The translations under genes were made by a program, and so were the position numbers. 6,555 bases of DNA from an uncultured Bacillaceae bacterium. Its GTDB lineage: Bacteria > Bacillota > Bacilli > Caldalkalibacillales > Caldalkalibacillaceae. How positions within the stretch are numbered: position 1 is the first letter of the stretch; every line of letters begins with the position of its first letter. Below the pieces are notes generated by a model. That model worked only from the letters and a program-made list of their open reading frames with translations. It searched no databases and was not told where the DNA came from. The stretch lies in contig CALBTX010000111.1 of NCBI GenBank assembly GCA_937967685.1, forward strand, positions 1-6,555, given 5' to 3'. This document shows positions 1 through 5,663 of this stretch, in pieces.

Positions 1-40
1 AGATTCCCGGATGAAGGGGATGTTGTTTTATGTATGACGT

Positions 41-310
41 TTATTCATCGTCTTTGACGACAACATTGACCGCCTGTCTTTCAAAAGTCATCCTGACATT
101 CTCGGCCACTTTCAGCGTCACTTTGTCCTCTGTCAGCTCTACAATCGTACCGTGAATGCCGCCGATGGTGACGACATGGTCTCCCCTTTGCAAAGCCTGC
201 AGCATTTGGTTGCGCTCTTTGTTGCGCTTCTGTTGAGGACGGATCAACAGAAAGTAAAAAATGGCAAACATCAAGGCCAGCGAGATAATAAAACCCGTCA
301 TATCCTGCAT
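41..310 (-). CDS. yajC: YajC, Sec translocase-associated small membrane protein
   Basis: The 89-residue protein has the YajC layout: a short N-terminus, one hydrophobic membrane segment at about residues 6-23, the family-typical RPQQKR stretch at 24-29 on the cytoplasmic side, then a small beta-rich domain with the GDHVVTIGGIHGTI signature. In the family YajC associates with SecD and SecF and so with the SecYEG export channel; it is not essential where tested. The ATG at 308-310 is preceded by AAAGGAGGT (318-326) at a 7-nt spacing, which fixes the start. It lies 58 nt downstream of tgt with no terminator between, matching the conserved queA-tgt-yajC order. Length is normal for the family. No terminator is visible in the 40 bases after its TAA stop, so transcription may continue out of the window. 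Confidence 0.95.
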   Translation of the reverse strand: MQDMTGFIISLALMFAIFYFLLIRPQQKRNKERNQMLQALQRGDHVVTIGGIHGTIVELTEDKVTLKVAENVRMTFERQAVNVVVKDDE

Positions 311-368
311 GTTCCTAACCTCCTTTTCAAGCGAAGTCCACAGAAGAAATGATCAATGCCACTTAGTA

Positions 369-1505
369 TCAGAAAGGACGAGCATTGGGCTCATTTAAGC
401 CGTACTCTTCGAAAAAGTAGTTGCGAAAATCAAGAAGGGCATCTTGACGAATCGCTTCCCTTATATTTTCCATTAATTTTACTAAAAAGTAAAGGTTATG
501 ATATGTCGTTAAACGAAATCCGAATGTTTCATTGCACTTGACGAGATGACGGATATAGGCCCGGGTATAATGACGGCACGCATAACAGTCACAGTCAGGA
601 TCGAGAGGCCTGAAATCGCGGGCATACTGGGCATTGCGCACAACCAGCCTTCCCCGGCTGGTCATCACCGTTCCATTTCTGGCGATTCTCGTCGGCAGGA
701 CGCAGTCAAACATATCAACACCGCGGATGACACCGTCTAGCAAAGCGTCCGGTGAGCCAACCCCCATTAAATAACGTGGCCTGTCTCCGGGCAGGAGCGG
801 GGTCGTACAGTCCAACATCTCATTCATCATCTCTTTCGGCTCCCCGACACTCAATCCGCCGATGGCATAGCCCGGAAAACCGAGCGAAACGATATCCCGG
901 GCACTTTGCTCCCGCAAATCTTTGTACATGCCTCCCTGGACGATGCCGAACAAAGCCTGGTCGTCTTCCCGACGATGTGCCTCGAGACAACGCTCCGCCC
1001 AGCGGGCCGTCCGCTCGGCAGAAGCTTGGACATATTCACGCTCAGCGGGATAAGGGGGACACTCATCAAAAGCCATGATGATGTCCGCGCCCAAGGTGTT
1101 TTGAATCTCAACCGCCCTCTCCGGACTGATAAACAGTTTCTCTCCGCTGATATGATTGCGAAAATGGACGCCTCCCTCCTCAATTTGGCGCAATTTCCCC
1201 AGGCTGAACACTTGGAACCCGCCGCTGTCCGTTAAGATGGGGCGGTCCCAATGCATAAAAGCATGCAGGCCGCCCGCTTCGCGGACGATGTCCTCTCCGG
1301 GACGAATGGATAAATGGTATGTATTGCCTAAAATGATTTGCGCGCCCATCGCTTTCAGTTCTTCGGGGCTCATCGTTTTCACGGTGGCCAAAGTGCCCAC
1401 CGGCATAAAAACCGGCGTATCGATCGTCCCGTGCGGGGTATGTAATTTTCCAAGCCTGGCCCCTGTTTGCCTGCATGTCTTCACTAATTCGTATTGTACG
1501 GCCAT
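369..1505 (-). CDS. tgt: Queuine/preQ1 tRNA-ribosyltransferase (tRNA-guanine transglycosylase)
   Basis: Tgt swaps guanine-34 in the anticodon of GUN-type tRNAs (Asp, Asn, His, Tyr) for preQ1 in bacteria, the base-exchange step of queuosine synthesis, in the cytosol. The 378-residue protein is full length. Visible landmarks are TDSGGFQVF with the catalytic Asp93, AFDECPPY with Asp147, the substrate-binding GIVQGG at 187-192, GVDMFDCVLPTR with the nucleophile Asp264 (same number as in E. coli), and a complete zinc site of Cys305, Cys307, Cys310 and His336. The ATG start has AAGGGGAGG (1511-1519) five nt upstream. That site overlaps the queA stop codon, so translation is probably coupled to queA, 12 nt upstream. 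QueA acts next on Tgt's product. I see no missing active-site residue. Confidence 0.98.
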   Translation of the reverse strand: MAVQYELVKTCRQTGARLGKLHTPHGTIDTPVFMPVGTLATVKTMSPEELKAMGAQIILGNTYHLSIRPGEDIVREAGGLHAFMHWDRPILTDSGGFQVFSLGKLRQIEEGGVHFRNHISGEKLFISPERAVEIQNTLGADIIMAFDECPPYPAEREYVQASAERTARWAERCLEAHRREDDQALFGIVQGGMYKDLREQSARDIVSLGFPGYAIGGLSVGEPKEMMNEMLDCTTPLLPGDRPRYLMGVGSPDALLDGVIRGVDMFDCVLPTRIARNGTVMTSRGRLVVRNAQYARDFRPLDPDCDCYACRHYTRAYIRHLVKCNETFGFRLTTYHNLYFLVKLMENIREAIRQDALLDFRNYFFEEYGLNEPNARPF

Positions 1506-1517
1506 CGTGTCCTCCCC

Positions 1518-2543
1518 TTAAGTAATGATCATCGCATCACCGAAGCTGAAAAAACGGTACTTCCTGTCGATCGCCTCCCGATAGGCATTGAGTACATGTT
1601 CTTTCCCGGCAAAAGCGCTGACGAGCATGATCAGCGTGGATCTGGGCAAATGAAAATTGGTGATCATGCCGTCAATAGCCCGGAATTGAAAACCAGGGTA
1701 AATAAAAATGTCTGTCCAGCCGGCACCCGGTCGAAAAGCATCGTTTTCACGCCGGATCGCCTCCAGTGTTCGCACCGAGGTCGTCCCCACGGCAATGATG
1801 CGCCTGCCTTTTTCTTTCGTCCGGTTCAACAATCGGGCGGTCGGTTCATTCAGCTCATAATACTCAGCATGCATCCGGTGATCTTCCACCGTCTCCACTT
1901 GAACCGGGCGGAAGGTCCCTAAGCCGACATGCAGAGTTAAATAAGCGATTTGCACCCCCATGTCGCGCAATTGATTCAAGAGCTCTTGCGTAAAGTGCAG
2001 TCCGGCCGTCGGAGCGGCCGCGGAGCCCGGATGTTTGGCATACACCGTCTGGTACCGTCCGGGGTCATCAAGTTGTTTCTTAATGTAGGGCGGTAGCGGC
2101 ATGTGCCCCAGTTCGGCTAAAATTTCCTGAAAAACGCCTTCATAATCAAAACGAAGGACCCGTCCCCCGGCCTCCGTCCGAGCGACACATGTCGCTTTAA
2201 GCAAACCGTCTCCGAATTCAAGCTCCGTCCCGGGATGCACTTTTTTCCCGGGCTTGACGAGCGTTTCCCATAGATCGCCGTCCACTTGTTTTAACAACAA
2301 CACTTCAATTTTCGCGTTCGTATCCCGTTTCGTTCCGAACAGTCTGGCCGGAAGCACTTTCGTGTTGTTCAAGACAAGCAGATCATCCGGCTTGAGAAGT
2401 TGTCTGATATCCGTGAAGCGAAGGTGTTCAATATCACCGTTGTGCCGTTTCAAATGCAACAGCCTGGAAGCATGCCGTTCCTTCAAGGGGGTCTGGGCAA
2501 TCAATTCCTGCGGCAAATCAAAGTCGAATTCATCCACTCTCAC
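1518..2543 (-). CDS. queA: S-adenosylmethionine:tRNA ribosyltransferase-isomerase
   Basis: QueA transfers and isomerises the ribosyl part of S-adenosylmethionine onto preQ1-34 in tRNA, giving epoxyqueuosine; it follows Tgt in the pathway. The 341-residue length is standard for the family. Conserved blocks are visible in order: NTKVLPARL (60-68), GHMPLPPYI (146-154), PGSAAAPTAGLHFT (172-185), TLHVGLGTFRPV (203-214), GTTSVRTLEA (253-262) and TNFHLPRSTLIMLVSAF (295-311). The start is a GTG at 2541-2543, giving MRVDEFDFDLP, which matches the N-terminus known for Bacillus QueA. AGGAG at 2552-2556 sits 8 nt upstream. An ATG overlaps this GTG and is followed directly by TGA in another frame, which is unusual. 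The gene lies 49 nt after ruvB and 12 nt before tgt. Confidence 0.97.
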   Translation of the reverse strand: MRVDEFDFDLPQELIAQTPLKERHASRLLHLKRHNGDIEHLRFTDIRQLLKPDDLLVLNNTKVLPARLFGTKRDTNAKIEVLLLKQVDGDLWETLVKPGKKVHPGTELEFGDGLLKATCVARTEAGGRVLRFDYEGVFQEILAELGHMPLPPYIKKQLDDPGRYQTVYAKHPGSAAAPTAGLHFTQELLNQLRDMGVQIAYLTLHVGLGTFRPVQVETVEDHRMHAEYYELNEPTARLLNRTKEKGRRIIAVGTTSVRTLEAIRRENDAFRPGAGWTDIFIYPGFQFRAIDGMITNFHLPRSTLIMLVSAFAGKEHVLNAYREAIDRKYRFFSFGDAMIIT

Positions 2544-2551
2544 ATCTTCAG

Positions 2552-2556
2552 CTCCT
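2552..2556 (-). promoter_or_regulatory. queA ribosome binding site serving a GTG start
   Basis: AGGAG on the minus strand lies 8 nt before the GTG at 2541-2543 and 6 nt before an overlapping ATG at 2543-2545. Only the GTG opens the queA frame; the ATG is followed at once by TGA. The site therefore faces two closely competing initiation codons. Confidence 0.7.
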
Positions 2557-2562
2557 ATCCCC

Positions 2563-2591
2563 TTTAAAAAATGCCTTTTTAAAAAAATGCC
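2563..2591 (-). repeat. AT-rich tandem duplication between ruvB and queA
   Basis: Two adjacent near-copies of a short unit occupy most of the 49-nt ruvB-queA gap. On the plus strand they are TTTAAAAAATGCC (2563-2575) and TTTTTAAAAAAATGCC (2576-2591). On the transcript each reads GGCA followed by a U-run and an A-run. There is no GC-rich stem before the U-runs, so it does not look like a terminator. It probably leaves an unstructured leader upstream of the queA ribosome binding site; slippage or duplication is the likely origin. Confidence 0.55.
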
Positions 2592-2592
2592 C

Positions 2593-3597
2593 TCAATCTT
2601 TTTTGGGTACTTCCAGCTGAAAATGGCGGTAGGCGGACGGAGTCACCATGCGCCCCCGCGGCGTCCGCTGGAGGAAGCCGACCTGCATCAAATACGGCTC
2701 ATACACGTCTTCAATCGTTTCCACTTCTTCTCCGATCATGGCCGCAATCGTTTCCACACCGACGGGCCCTCCCTGAAAATGATGGATGATGGCTTTCAAA
2801 TACTGATGGTCGACATGATCCAAACCGAGTTCGTCCACCTGTAAGCGGGCCAACGCTTCGCGGGTCAAGGCCTCGGTAATAATGCCGTCACCCGTGACCT
2901 GGGCAAAATCGCGCACCCTCTTCAGGAGACGGTTGGCAATCCTCGGGGTGCCCCTGGAGCGCAAGGCAATCTCTTTCGCCGCCTCACCCATGAGCTGCAC
3001 ATTGAGAATGTCCGCCGCCCTGGAAATGATCAGCATTAATTCATTTACTTTGTAGTATTCCAAACGACTGACGACACCAAACCTGTCACGCAGCGGGGCG
3101 GATAAATGTCCGGCTCGGGTGGTTGCCCCGACCAGTGTAAAAGGGGGCAGATCAAGGCGGACTGATCTGGCGCTCGGGCCTTTGCCGATCATAATATCCA
3201 GACAGTGGTCTTCCATGGCCGGATACAACACTTCCTCCACACTGCGGTTCAATCTGTGAATTTCGTCAATAAATAAGACGTCCCCTTTTTCCAGGTTGGT
3301 TAGGAGAGCGGCCAGATCCCCCGCCCGTTCAATGGCCGGGCCGGAGGTCGTCCGAATATTGACGCCCAATTCATTGGCCATGATGTGGCACAACGTCGTT
3401 TTCCCCAATCCCGGCGGGCCGTACAGAAGCACGTGATCCAATGCTTCCTCCCGCAATTTGGCTGCTTCTATAAACACCTTTAAATTATGTTTGACTTGTT
3501 CCTGGCCGATATACTCCTGCAATGTCCTCGGCCTTAAACTGTACTCCACTTCGGAATCTGCTTCGGTCATGTGGGAAGTGATGATTCTTTCTTCCAT
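2593..3597 (-). CDS. ruvB: Holliday junction branch migration ATPase RuvB
   Basis: RuvB is the hexameric AAA+ motor that, loaded by RuvA, pumps DNA through Holliday junctions during recombinational repair. In the 334-residue form chosen here, Walker A GPPGLGKTT is at 60-68, Walker B with the DEIH box (Asp111, Glu112) at 106-114, sensor 1 GATTRAG at 157-163, the arginine-finger region LRDRFG at 169-174 and the sensor 2 segment RGTPR at 215-219. The C-terminal winged helix ends with the RTPRGR motif at 311-316. The frame stays open to an earlier ATG at 3619-3621 that would add eight residues, but nothing there has correct spacing from a ribosome binding site. The ATG at 3595-3597 has GGGAG 9 nt upstream and gives the same length as Bacillus subtilis RuvB. 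It follows ruvA by 60 nt. Confidence 0.97.
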   Translation of the reverse strand: MEERIITSHMTEADSEVEYSLRPRTLQEYIGQEQVKHNLKVFIEAAKLREEALDHVLLYGPPGLGKTTLCHIMANELGVNIRTTSGPAIERAGDLAALLTNLEKGDVLFIDEIHRLNRSVEEVLYPAMEDHCLDIMIGKGPSARSVRLDLPPFTLVGATTRAGHLSAPLRDRFGVVSRLEYYKVNELMLIISRAADILNVQLMGEAAKEIALRSRGTPRIANRLLKRVRDFAQVTGDGIITEALTREALARLQVDELGLDHVDHQYLKAIIHHFQGGPVGVETIAAMIGEEVETIEDVYEPYLMQVGFLQRTPRGRMVTPSAYRHFQLEVPKKD

Positions 3598-3606
3598 CGT
3601 GTGCAA

Positions 3607-3611
3607 CTCCC
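3607..3611 (-). promoter_or_regulatory. ruvB ribosome binding site that decides the start
   Basis: GGGAG on the minus strand sits 9 nt before the ATG at 3595-3597. The upstream in-frame ATG at 3619-3621 is preceded only by AGGGA directly abutting the codon, which is too close to work. This favours the shorter 334-residue RuvB. Confidence 0.65.
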
Positions 3612-3657
3612 GCTCTCTCATTCCCTGATCGGGTACTCATTTTTGTTCTCAATATTT

Positions 3658-4299
3658 TTATTTCGTTAATAGACGCAAACCCATTTTAATGTACTCTTCG
3701 ATCTCCCATTCGTTTTCCGCCTGTGCTTCAATCTGAGGCAAAATGCGGCGCACTTCATGGTCAGAATAACCGAGCCCCTTTAACGCTTGTAAAGCTTCTT
3801 CCATTAAGGCCGAACGTTCGTTTACAGCCCTTTCTGTACCTGCCATTTCCGATTCCTGAACAGCAGCCGTTTCCTGATGAGCCCATTCCGAGAAACGAAT
3901 ATCATCCAGCTTATCTTTCAGTTCCACAATGATTCTTTGCGCCGTTTTTTTGCCGATGCCCGGAAACTGGGTCAGAAAAATACTGTTTTCCGTCTGAATC
4001 GCCTCGATCACTTGGGCAGGTGACCCCGAAGCAAGGATCACCATGGCCACTTTCGGGCCGATGCCGGAAACTTGCAGCAACTTTTCAAACAGACGCCGCT
4101 CTTCCCGTGTCACAAAGCCATATAAAGCGAGCGTATCTTCGCGCACATATTGATAAGTAAAGACCGTAATCTCTTCGTCCCCGGACAGATCAAAACGGTA
4201 AGGGTTGCCTGTATGTATGTGGTAACCGATGCCGCCCGTTTCAATGACCAATCCTTCCTCGGCCAGATAGGTCACTTTTCCCCTGATGTAATCGATCAT
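3658..4299 (-). CDS. ruvA: Holliday junction DNA-binding subunit RuvA
   Basis: RuvA tetramers bind the four-way junction and load RuvB. The 213-residue protein begins MIDYIRGKV, the family N-terminus. Domain I is an OB fold (about 1-62) with the acidic pin residues Glu54 and Asp55 in VREDTLALYGF. Domain II carries two helix-hairpin-helix motifs, VSGIGPKVA (77-85) and FPGIGKKTAQRI (112-123). A flexible linker (about 133-160) leads to domain III (about 163-213), which contacts RuvB. The linker is somewhat long, making the protein slightly longer than the usual 200 or so residues. The ATG overlaps the ruvC TGA in a 4-nt ATGA, so the two are probably translationally coupled; AAAGGGG lies at 4309-4315. 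An open frame extends 19 codons further up, but those codons lie inside ruvC and lack family similarity. Confidence 0.97.
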   Translation of the reverse strand: MIDYIRGKVTYLAEEGLVIETGGIGYHIHTGNPYRFDLSGDEEITVFTYQYVREDTLALYGFVTREERRLFEKLLQVSGIGPKVAMVILASGSPAQVIEAIQTENSIFLTQFPGIGKKTAQRIIVELKDKLDDIRFSEWAHQETAAVQESEMAGTERAVNERSALMEEALQALKGLGYSDHEVRRILPQIEAQAENEWEIEEYIKMGLRLLTK

Positions 4300-4802
4300 G
4301 TTTGGAAGCCCCTTTCCGTCATCAGCTGCTGTATGCCTGCCGAATGGGCATGGCAAATTGCCACCGCCAAACCGTCGGCCACATCGTCCGGTTTCGGTTT
4401 ATCTTTCAAGTGTAAGAGCATTTTGACCATTTCCTGCACTTGATTTTTTTCAGCTTGGCCGTAACCTACCACCGCCTGTTTGATTTGCAAAGGGGTATAT
4501 TCGGCCACGTCCACGCCCGCTTCTTCAGCGGCGAGCAGCATCACTCCCCGGGCTTGCCCGACCGTGAAGGCCGTGGTCACATTGCGGTTGAAATACAATT
4601 TTTCGATAGCCATCGCATCCGGTTTGTATTTGTTGAACAATTGGGTCATGCCATCATATATTTGTTTCAGGCGCCTCTCAGTTTTCAAACCCGCCTTTGT
4701 CGTTATACTTCCGTACTGAATGGGTTTTAAATGATTCCCTTCTTGCTGAATCAGTCCAAAGCCGACAATGGCGATGCCCGGATCGATTCCTAAAACAATC
4801 AA
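4296..4802 (-). CDS. ruvC: Holliday junction resolvase RuvC (crossover junction endodeoxyribonuclease)
   Basis: RuvC is the dimeric RNase H-fold nuclease that cuts Holliday junctions symmetrically, working with RuvA and RuvB. The 168-residue protein has all four metal-binding acidic residues: Asp7 in LGIDPG, Glu67 in AIEKLYF, and Asp140 and Asp143 in KPDDVADGLA. The VGQARG segment (81-86) and the AVVGYGQAEKNQVQ segment (110-123) are also family features. The start codon is TTG at 4800-4802; there is no in-frame ATG or GTG before it that fits, GAGGGGG (4810-4816) lies 7 nt upstream, and MIVLGIDPG is the canonical N-terminus. It overlaps ruvA by 4 nt. From memory, Bacillus subtilis has no RuvC and uses RecU, so a full ruvCAB set beside bofC marks a different branch of Bacillales. 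Confidence 0.97.
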   Translation of the reverse strand: MIVLGIDPGIAIVGFGLIQQEGNHLKPIQYGSITTKAGLKTERRLKQIYDGMTQLFNKYKPDAMAIEKLYFNRNVTTAFTVGQARGVMLLAAEEAGVDVAEYTPLQIKQAVVGYGQAEKNQVQEMVKMLLHLKDKPKPDDVADGLAVAICHAHSAGIQQLMTERGFQT

Positions 4803-4809
4803 TACGTTT

Positions 4810-4816
4810 CCCCCTC
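4810..4816 (-). promoter_or_regulatory. ruvC ribosome binding site supporting a TTG start
   Basis: GAGGGGG on the minus strand, 7 nt before TTG at 4800-4802. No ATG or GTG at suitable spacing gives the RuvC N-terminus, so this strong site decides the rare start codon. Confidence 0.75.
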
Positions 4817-4837
4817 GTTAATGTATCGTTATGTATC
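4817..4837 (-). repeat. Short tandem repeat just upstream of the ruvC ribosome binding site
   Basis: On the minus strand two head-to-tail near-copies, GATACATAAC and GATACATTAAC, directly precede the GAGGGGG site. It is AT-rich and probably keeps the leader unstructured near the start codon. A functional role is not evident. Confidence 0.45.
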
Positions 4838-4900
4838 ATTCGTCAATCACAGCAAACGTGGCCGCACACATTTAATTTTTCAGGCAGGACGAGACGAGGG

Positions 4901-4929
4901 CAGACGAACTGACATTCTGTCACTGTCTG
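4901..4929 (-). promoter_or_regulatory. Nested dyad in the ruvC leader
   Basis: A two-step inverted repeat is visible: an outer CAGAC (4901-4905) with GTCTG (4925-4929), and an inner TGACA (4910-4914) with TGTCA (4918-4922) around a 3-nt loop. In RNA it would form two 5-bp helices separated by an asymmetric internal loop. In DNA it could be an operator. It lies about 25-53 nt downstream of the predicted ruvC transcription start. It overlaps the LexA-like box listed separately, so the two readings compete. Confidence 0.4.
4905..4918. promoter_or_regulatory. Possible LexA (SOS) box upstream of ruvC-ruvA-ruvB
   Basis: The plus-strand sequence CGAACTGACATTCT agrees with the Bacillus LexA pattern CGAAC-N4-GTTCG at 8 of 10 fixed positions. 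The left half-site is perfect and the right one is degenerate. Control of ruvAB by LexA is established in several bacteria and I recall it for Bacillus subtilis, so the location makes biological sense. It lies downstream of the best -10 element rather than on it, which weakens the case. Confidence 0.3.
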
Positions 4930-4960
4930 TATTTTAACATAAAAAGATGACCCATATTTT

Positions 4961-4969
4961 ATTATAGCA
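4961..4969 (-). promoter_or_regulatory. Extended -10 promoter for ruvC-ruvA-ruvB
   Basis: The minus strand reads TGCTATAAT: a consensus TATAAT (4961-4966) with the TG extension (4968-4969) of sigma-A extended -10 promoters. No recognisable -35 hexamer exists 16-18 nt upstream, because that DNA is the bofC terminator stem; extended -10 promoters tolerate this. The predicted start is near 4954, giving a leader of about 150 nt before ruvC. A weaker TAAAAT lies downstream at 4931-4936. A promoter is expected here because the preceding terminator would cut off transcription from bofC and yebC. Confidence 0.55.
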
Positions 4970-4971
4970 AT

Positions 4972-5001
4972 AAAAAAACCGGGGAGGCGAAAATCCCGGT
5001 T
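4972..5001 (-). terminator. Rho-independent terminator of bofC
   Basis: On the minus strand AACCGGG (5001-4995) pairs perfectly with CCCGGTT (4983-4977) around an 11-nt loop and runs straight into seven T residues (4978-4972). It begins 14 nt after the bofC stop codon. It would end bofC mRNA and any read-through from yebC. The T-run ends two bases before the TG of the ruvC extended -10 element, so terminator and promoter are packed together. Confidence 0.85.
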
Positions 5002-5014
5002 GTTTACTGCTCAA

Positions 5015-5602
5015 TCAATAGCCTATGGCAAATTCTTCATACATGGACAGCACCTGTCGGTAATCGGCGACGTCACGAATGCGGATGCCTTCCTGCAATG
5101 TATGAATTTCACTGGCGGGTAATTTTGATTCCAAACGTTCCGTATCAATTCTGAAAAAAGTTTGAATCACCTGATTTTCCGTCGGCGGGCCTTGGTATAT
5201 CGTTAATACCCCGTCCTCGGAAAGACCGAAATACCCTTCTTCCTTGCATACGGGAGCCAGATCATCCTTCACTTCGTGTACCATGACGTACGTGCGGTCC
5301 TTTTTTTCCACAAGCTGCCAAGGAACGTCTTGCGTATCGATCCACGCTTGTAAAGTTTGTTCATCTTCGAACTGTTTAATTTCCGTTTGGGTGCCGCACA
5401 AGTAGTTCGTTTCCAGAACCAGGACGAAAGGTTCATCGGCCATCACTTGTACGGCTTCCTCATCCTTGCTCTGCCGTTCATCCGCTTCATCCGCGACGGA
5501 CAGGGTCCATGCCAGCGTGGCCAAGGCCATGAAGATCATCCCGAGAGCCAACAAACCTTTCCGTCTGCGCAACAAGCGACGCAGTTTTCTTAATAATGGC
5601 AT
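5015..5602 (-). CDS. bofC: BofC, forespore regulator of the sigma-K checkpoint
   Basis: In Bacillus subtilis BofC is made in the forespore, exported to the space between the two spore membranes, and inhibits the SpoIVB protease that triggers pro-sigma-K processing. This 195-residue protein aligns with it from about residue 58 to the end, including GYFGLSEDGVLTIYQG (123-138) and IQTFFRIDTERLES (146-159), the BofC C-terminal domain. The N-terminus is very basic (RKLRRLLRRRK), followed by a hydrophobic segment at about 17-35 and a possible signal peptidase site after SVA (35-37); the following acidic stretch makes it longer than the 170-residue B. subtilis form. Cys69 and Cys119 are the only cysteines. 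The ATG at 5600-5602 has AAAAAGGGG (5611-5619) 8 nt upstream, inside an inverted repeat. It lies between yebC and ruvC with its own candidate promoter and terminator. Confidence 0.92.
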   Translation of the reverse strand: MPLLRKLRRLLRRRKGLLALGMIFMALATLAWTLSVADEADERQSKDEEAVQVMADEPFVLVLETNYLCGTQTEIKQFEDEQTLQAWIDTQDVPWQLVEKKDRTYVMVHEVKDDLAPVCKEEGYFGLSEDGVLTIYQGPPTENQVIQTFFRIDTERLESKLPASEIHTLQEGIRIRDVADYRQVLSMYEEFAIGY

Positions 5603-5607
5603 GAAAA

Positions 5608-5663
5608 ATACCCCTTTTTGAACTCGTTTTTAGTTTCATTATCCCCAGTTCCAAAAAGGGTAT
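5608..5663 (-). repeat. Inverted repeat spanning the bofC promoter and ribosome binding site
   Basis: The arms are 5608-5624 and 5647-5663, 17 nt each, identical at 15 of 17 positions as an inverted repeat, with a 22-nt spacer. In minus-strand RNA one difference becomes a G-U pair and the other a G-A mismatch, leaving 16 paired positions. The 3' arm contains the whole bofC Shine-Dalgarno sequence AAAAAGGGG, paired with CCCUUUUU in the 5' arm. The predicted -10 element and transcription start lie in the spacer. Read-through RNA from yebC would carry both arms; RNA started at the internal promoter would carry only the 3' arm. It lacks the GC-rich stem expected of a terminator. Confidence 0.7.

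Noticed and set aside
1..40. A gene or terminator in the bases downstream of yajC
   Set aside because: Too short to judge; no hairpin with a T-run and no start or ribosome binding site was seen on the minus strand.
2544..2592. A preQ1 riboswitch ahead of queA-tgt
   Set aside because: The 49-nt gap lacks the stem, A-rich tail and pairing of a preQ1 aptamer; it is mostly an AT-rich duplication.
1494..2844. Long plus-strand open frames opposite queA and ruvB (1494-1922 and 2254-2844)
   Set aside because: Both lie antisense to highly conserved genes, have no recognisable domain, and have no ribosome binding site I could credit. Open antisense frames are expected opposite codon-biased genes.
4300..4356. 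Upstream in-frame start that would extend RuvA by 19 residues
   Set aside because: The added codons lie entirely inside ruvC, show no RuvA similarity, and the ATG at 4297-4299 gives the canonical MIDYIRGKV start with a good ribosome binding site.
4821..4850. TTGACG plus TACATT as a sigma-A promoter directly before ruvC
   Set aside because: The spacer is only 15 nt and transcription would start almost on the ribosome binding site. The extended -10 at 4961-4969 is far better.
5608..5663. The bofC upstream inverted repeat as a terminator of yebC
   Set aside because: The stem has few GC pairs, the loop is 22 nt long, and the 3' arm is the bofC ribosome binding site. A short T-run after it keeps weak termination possible but not the best reading.
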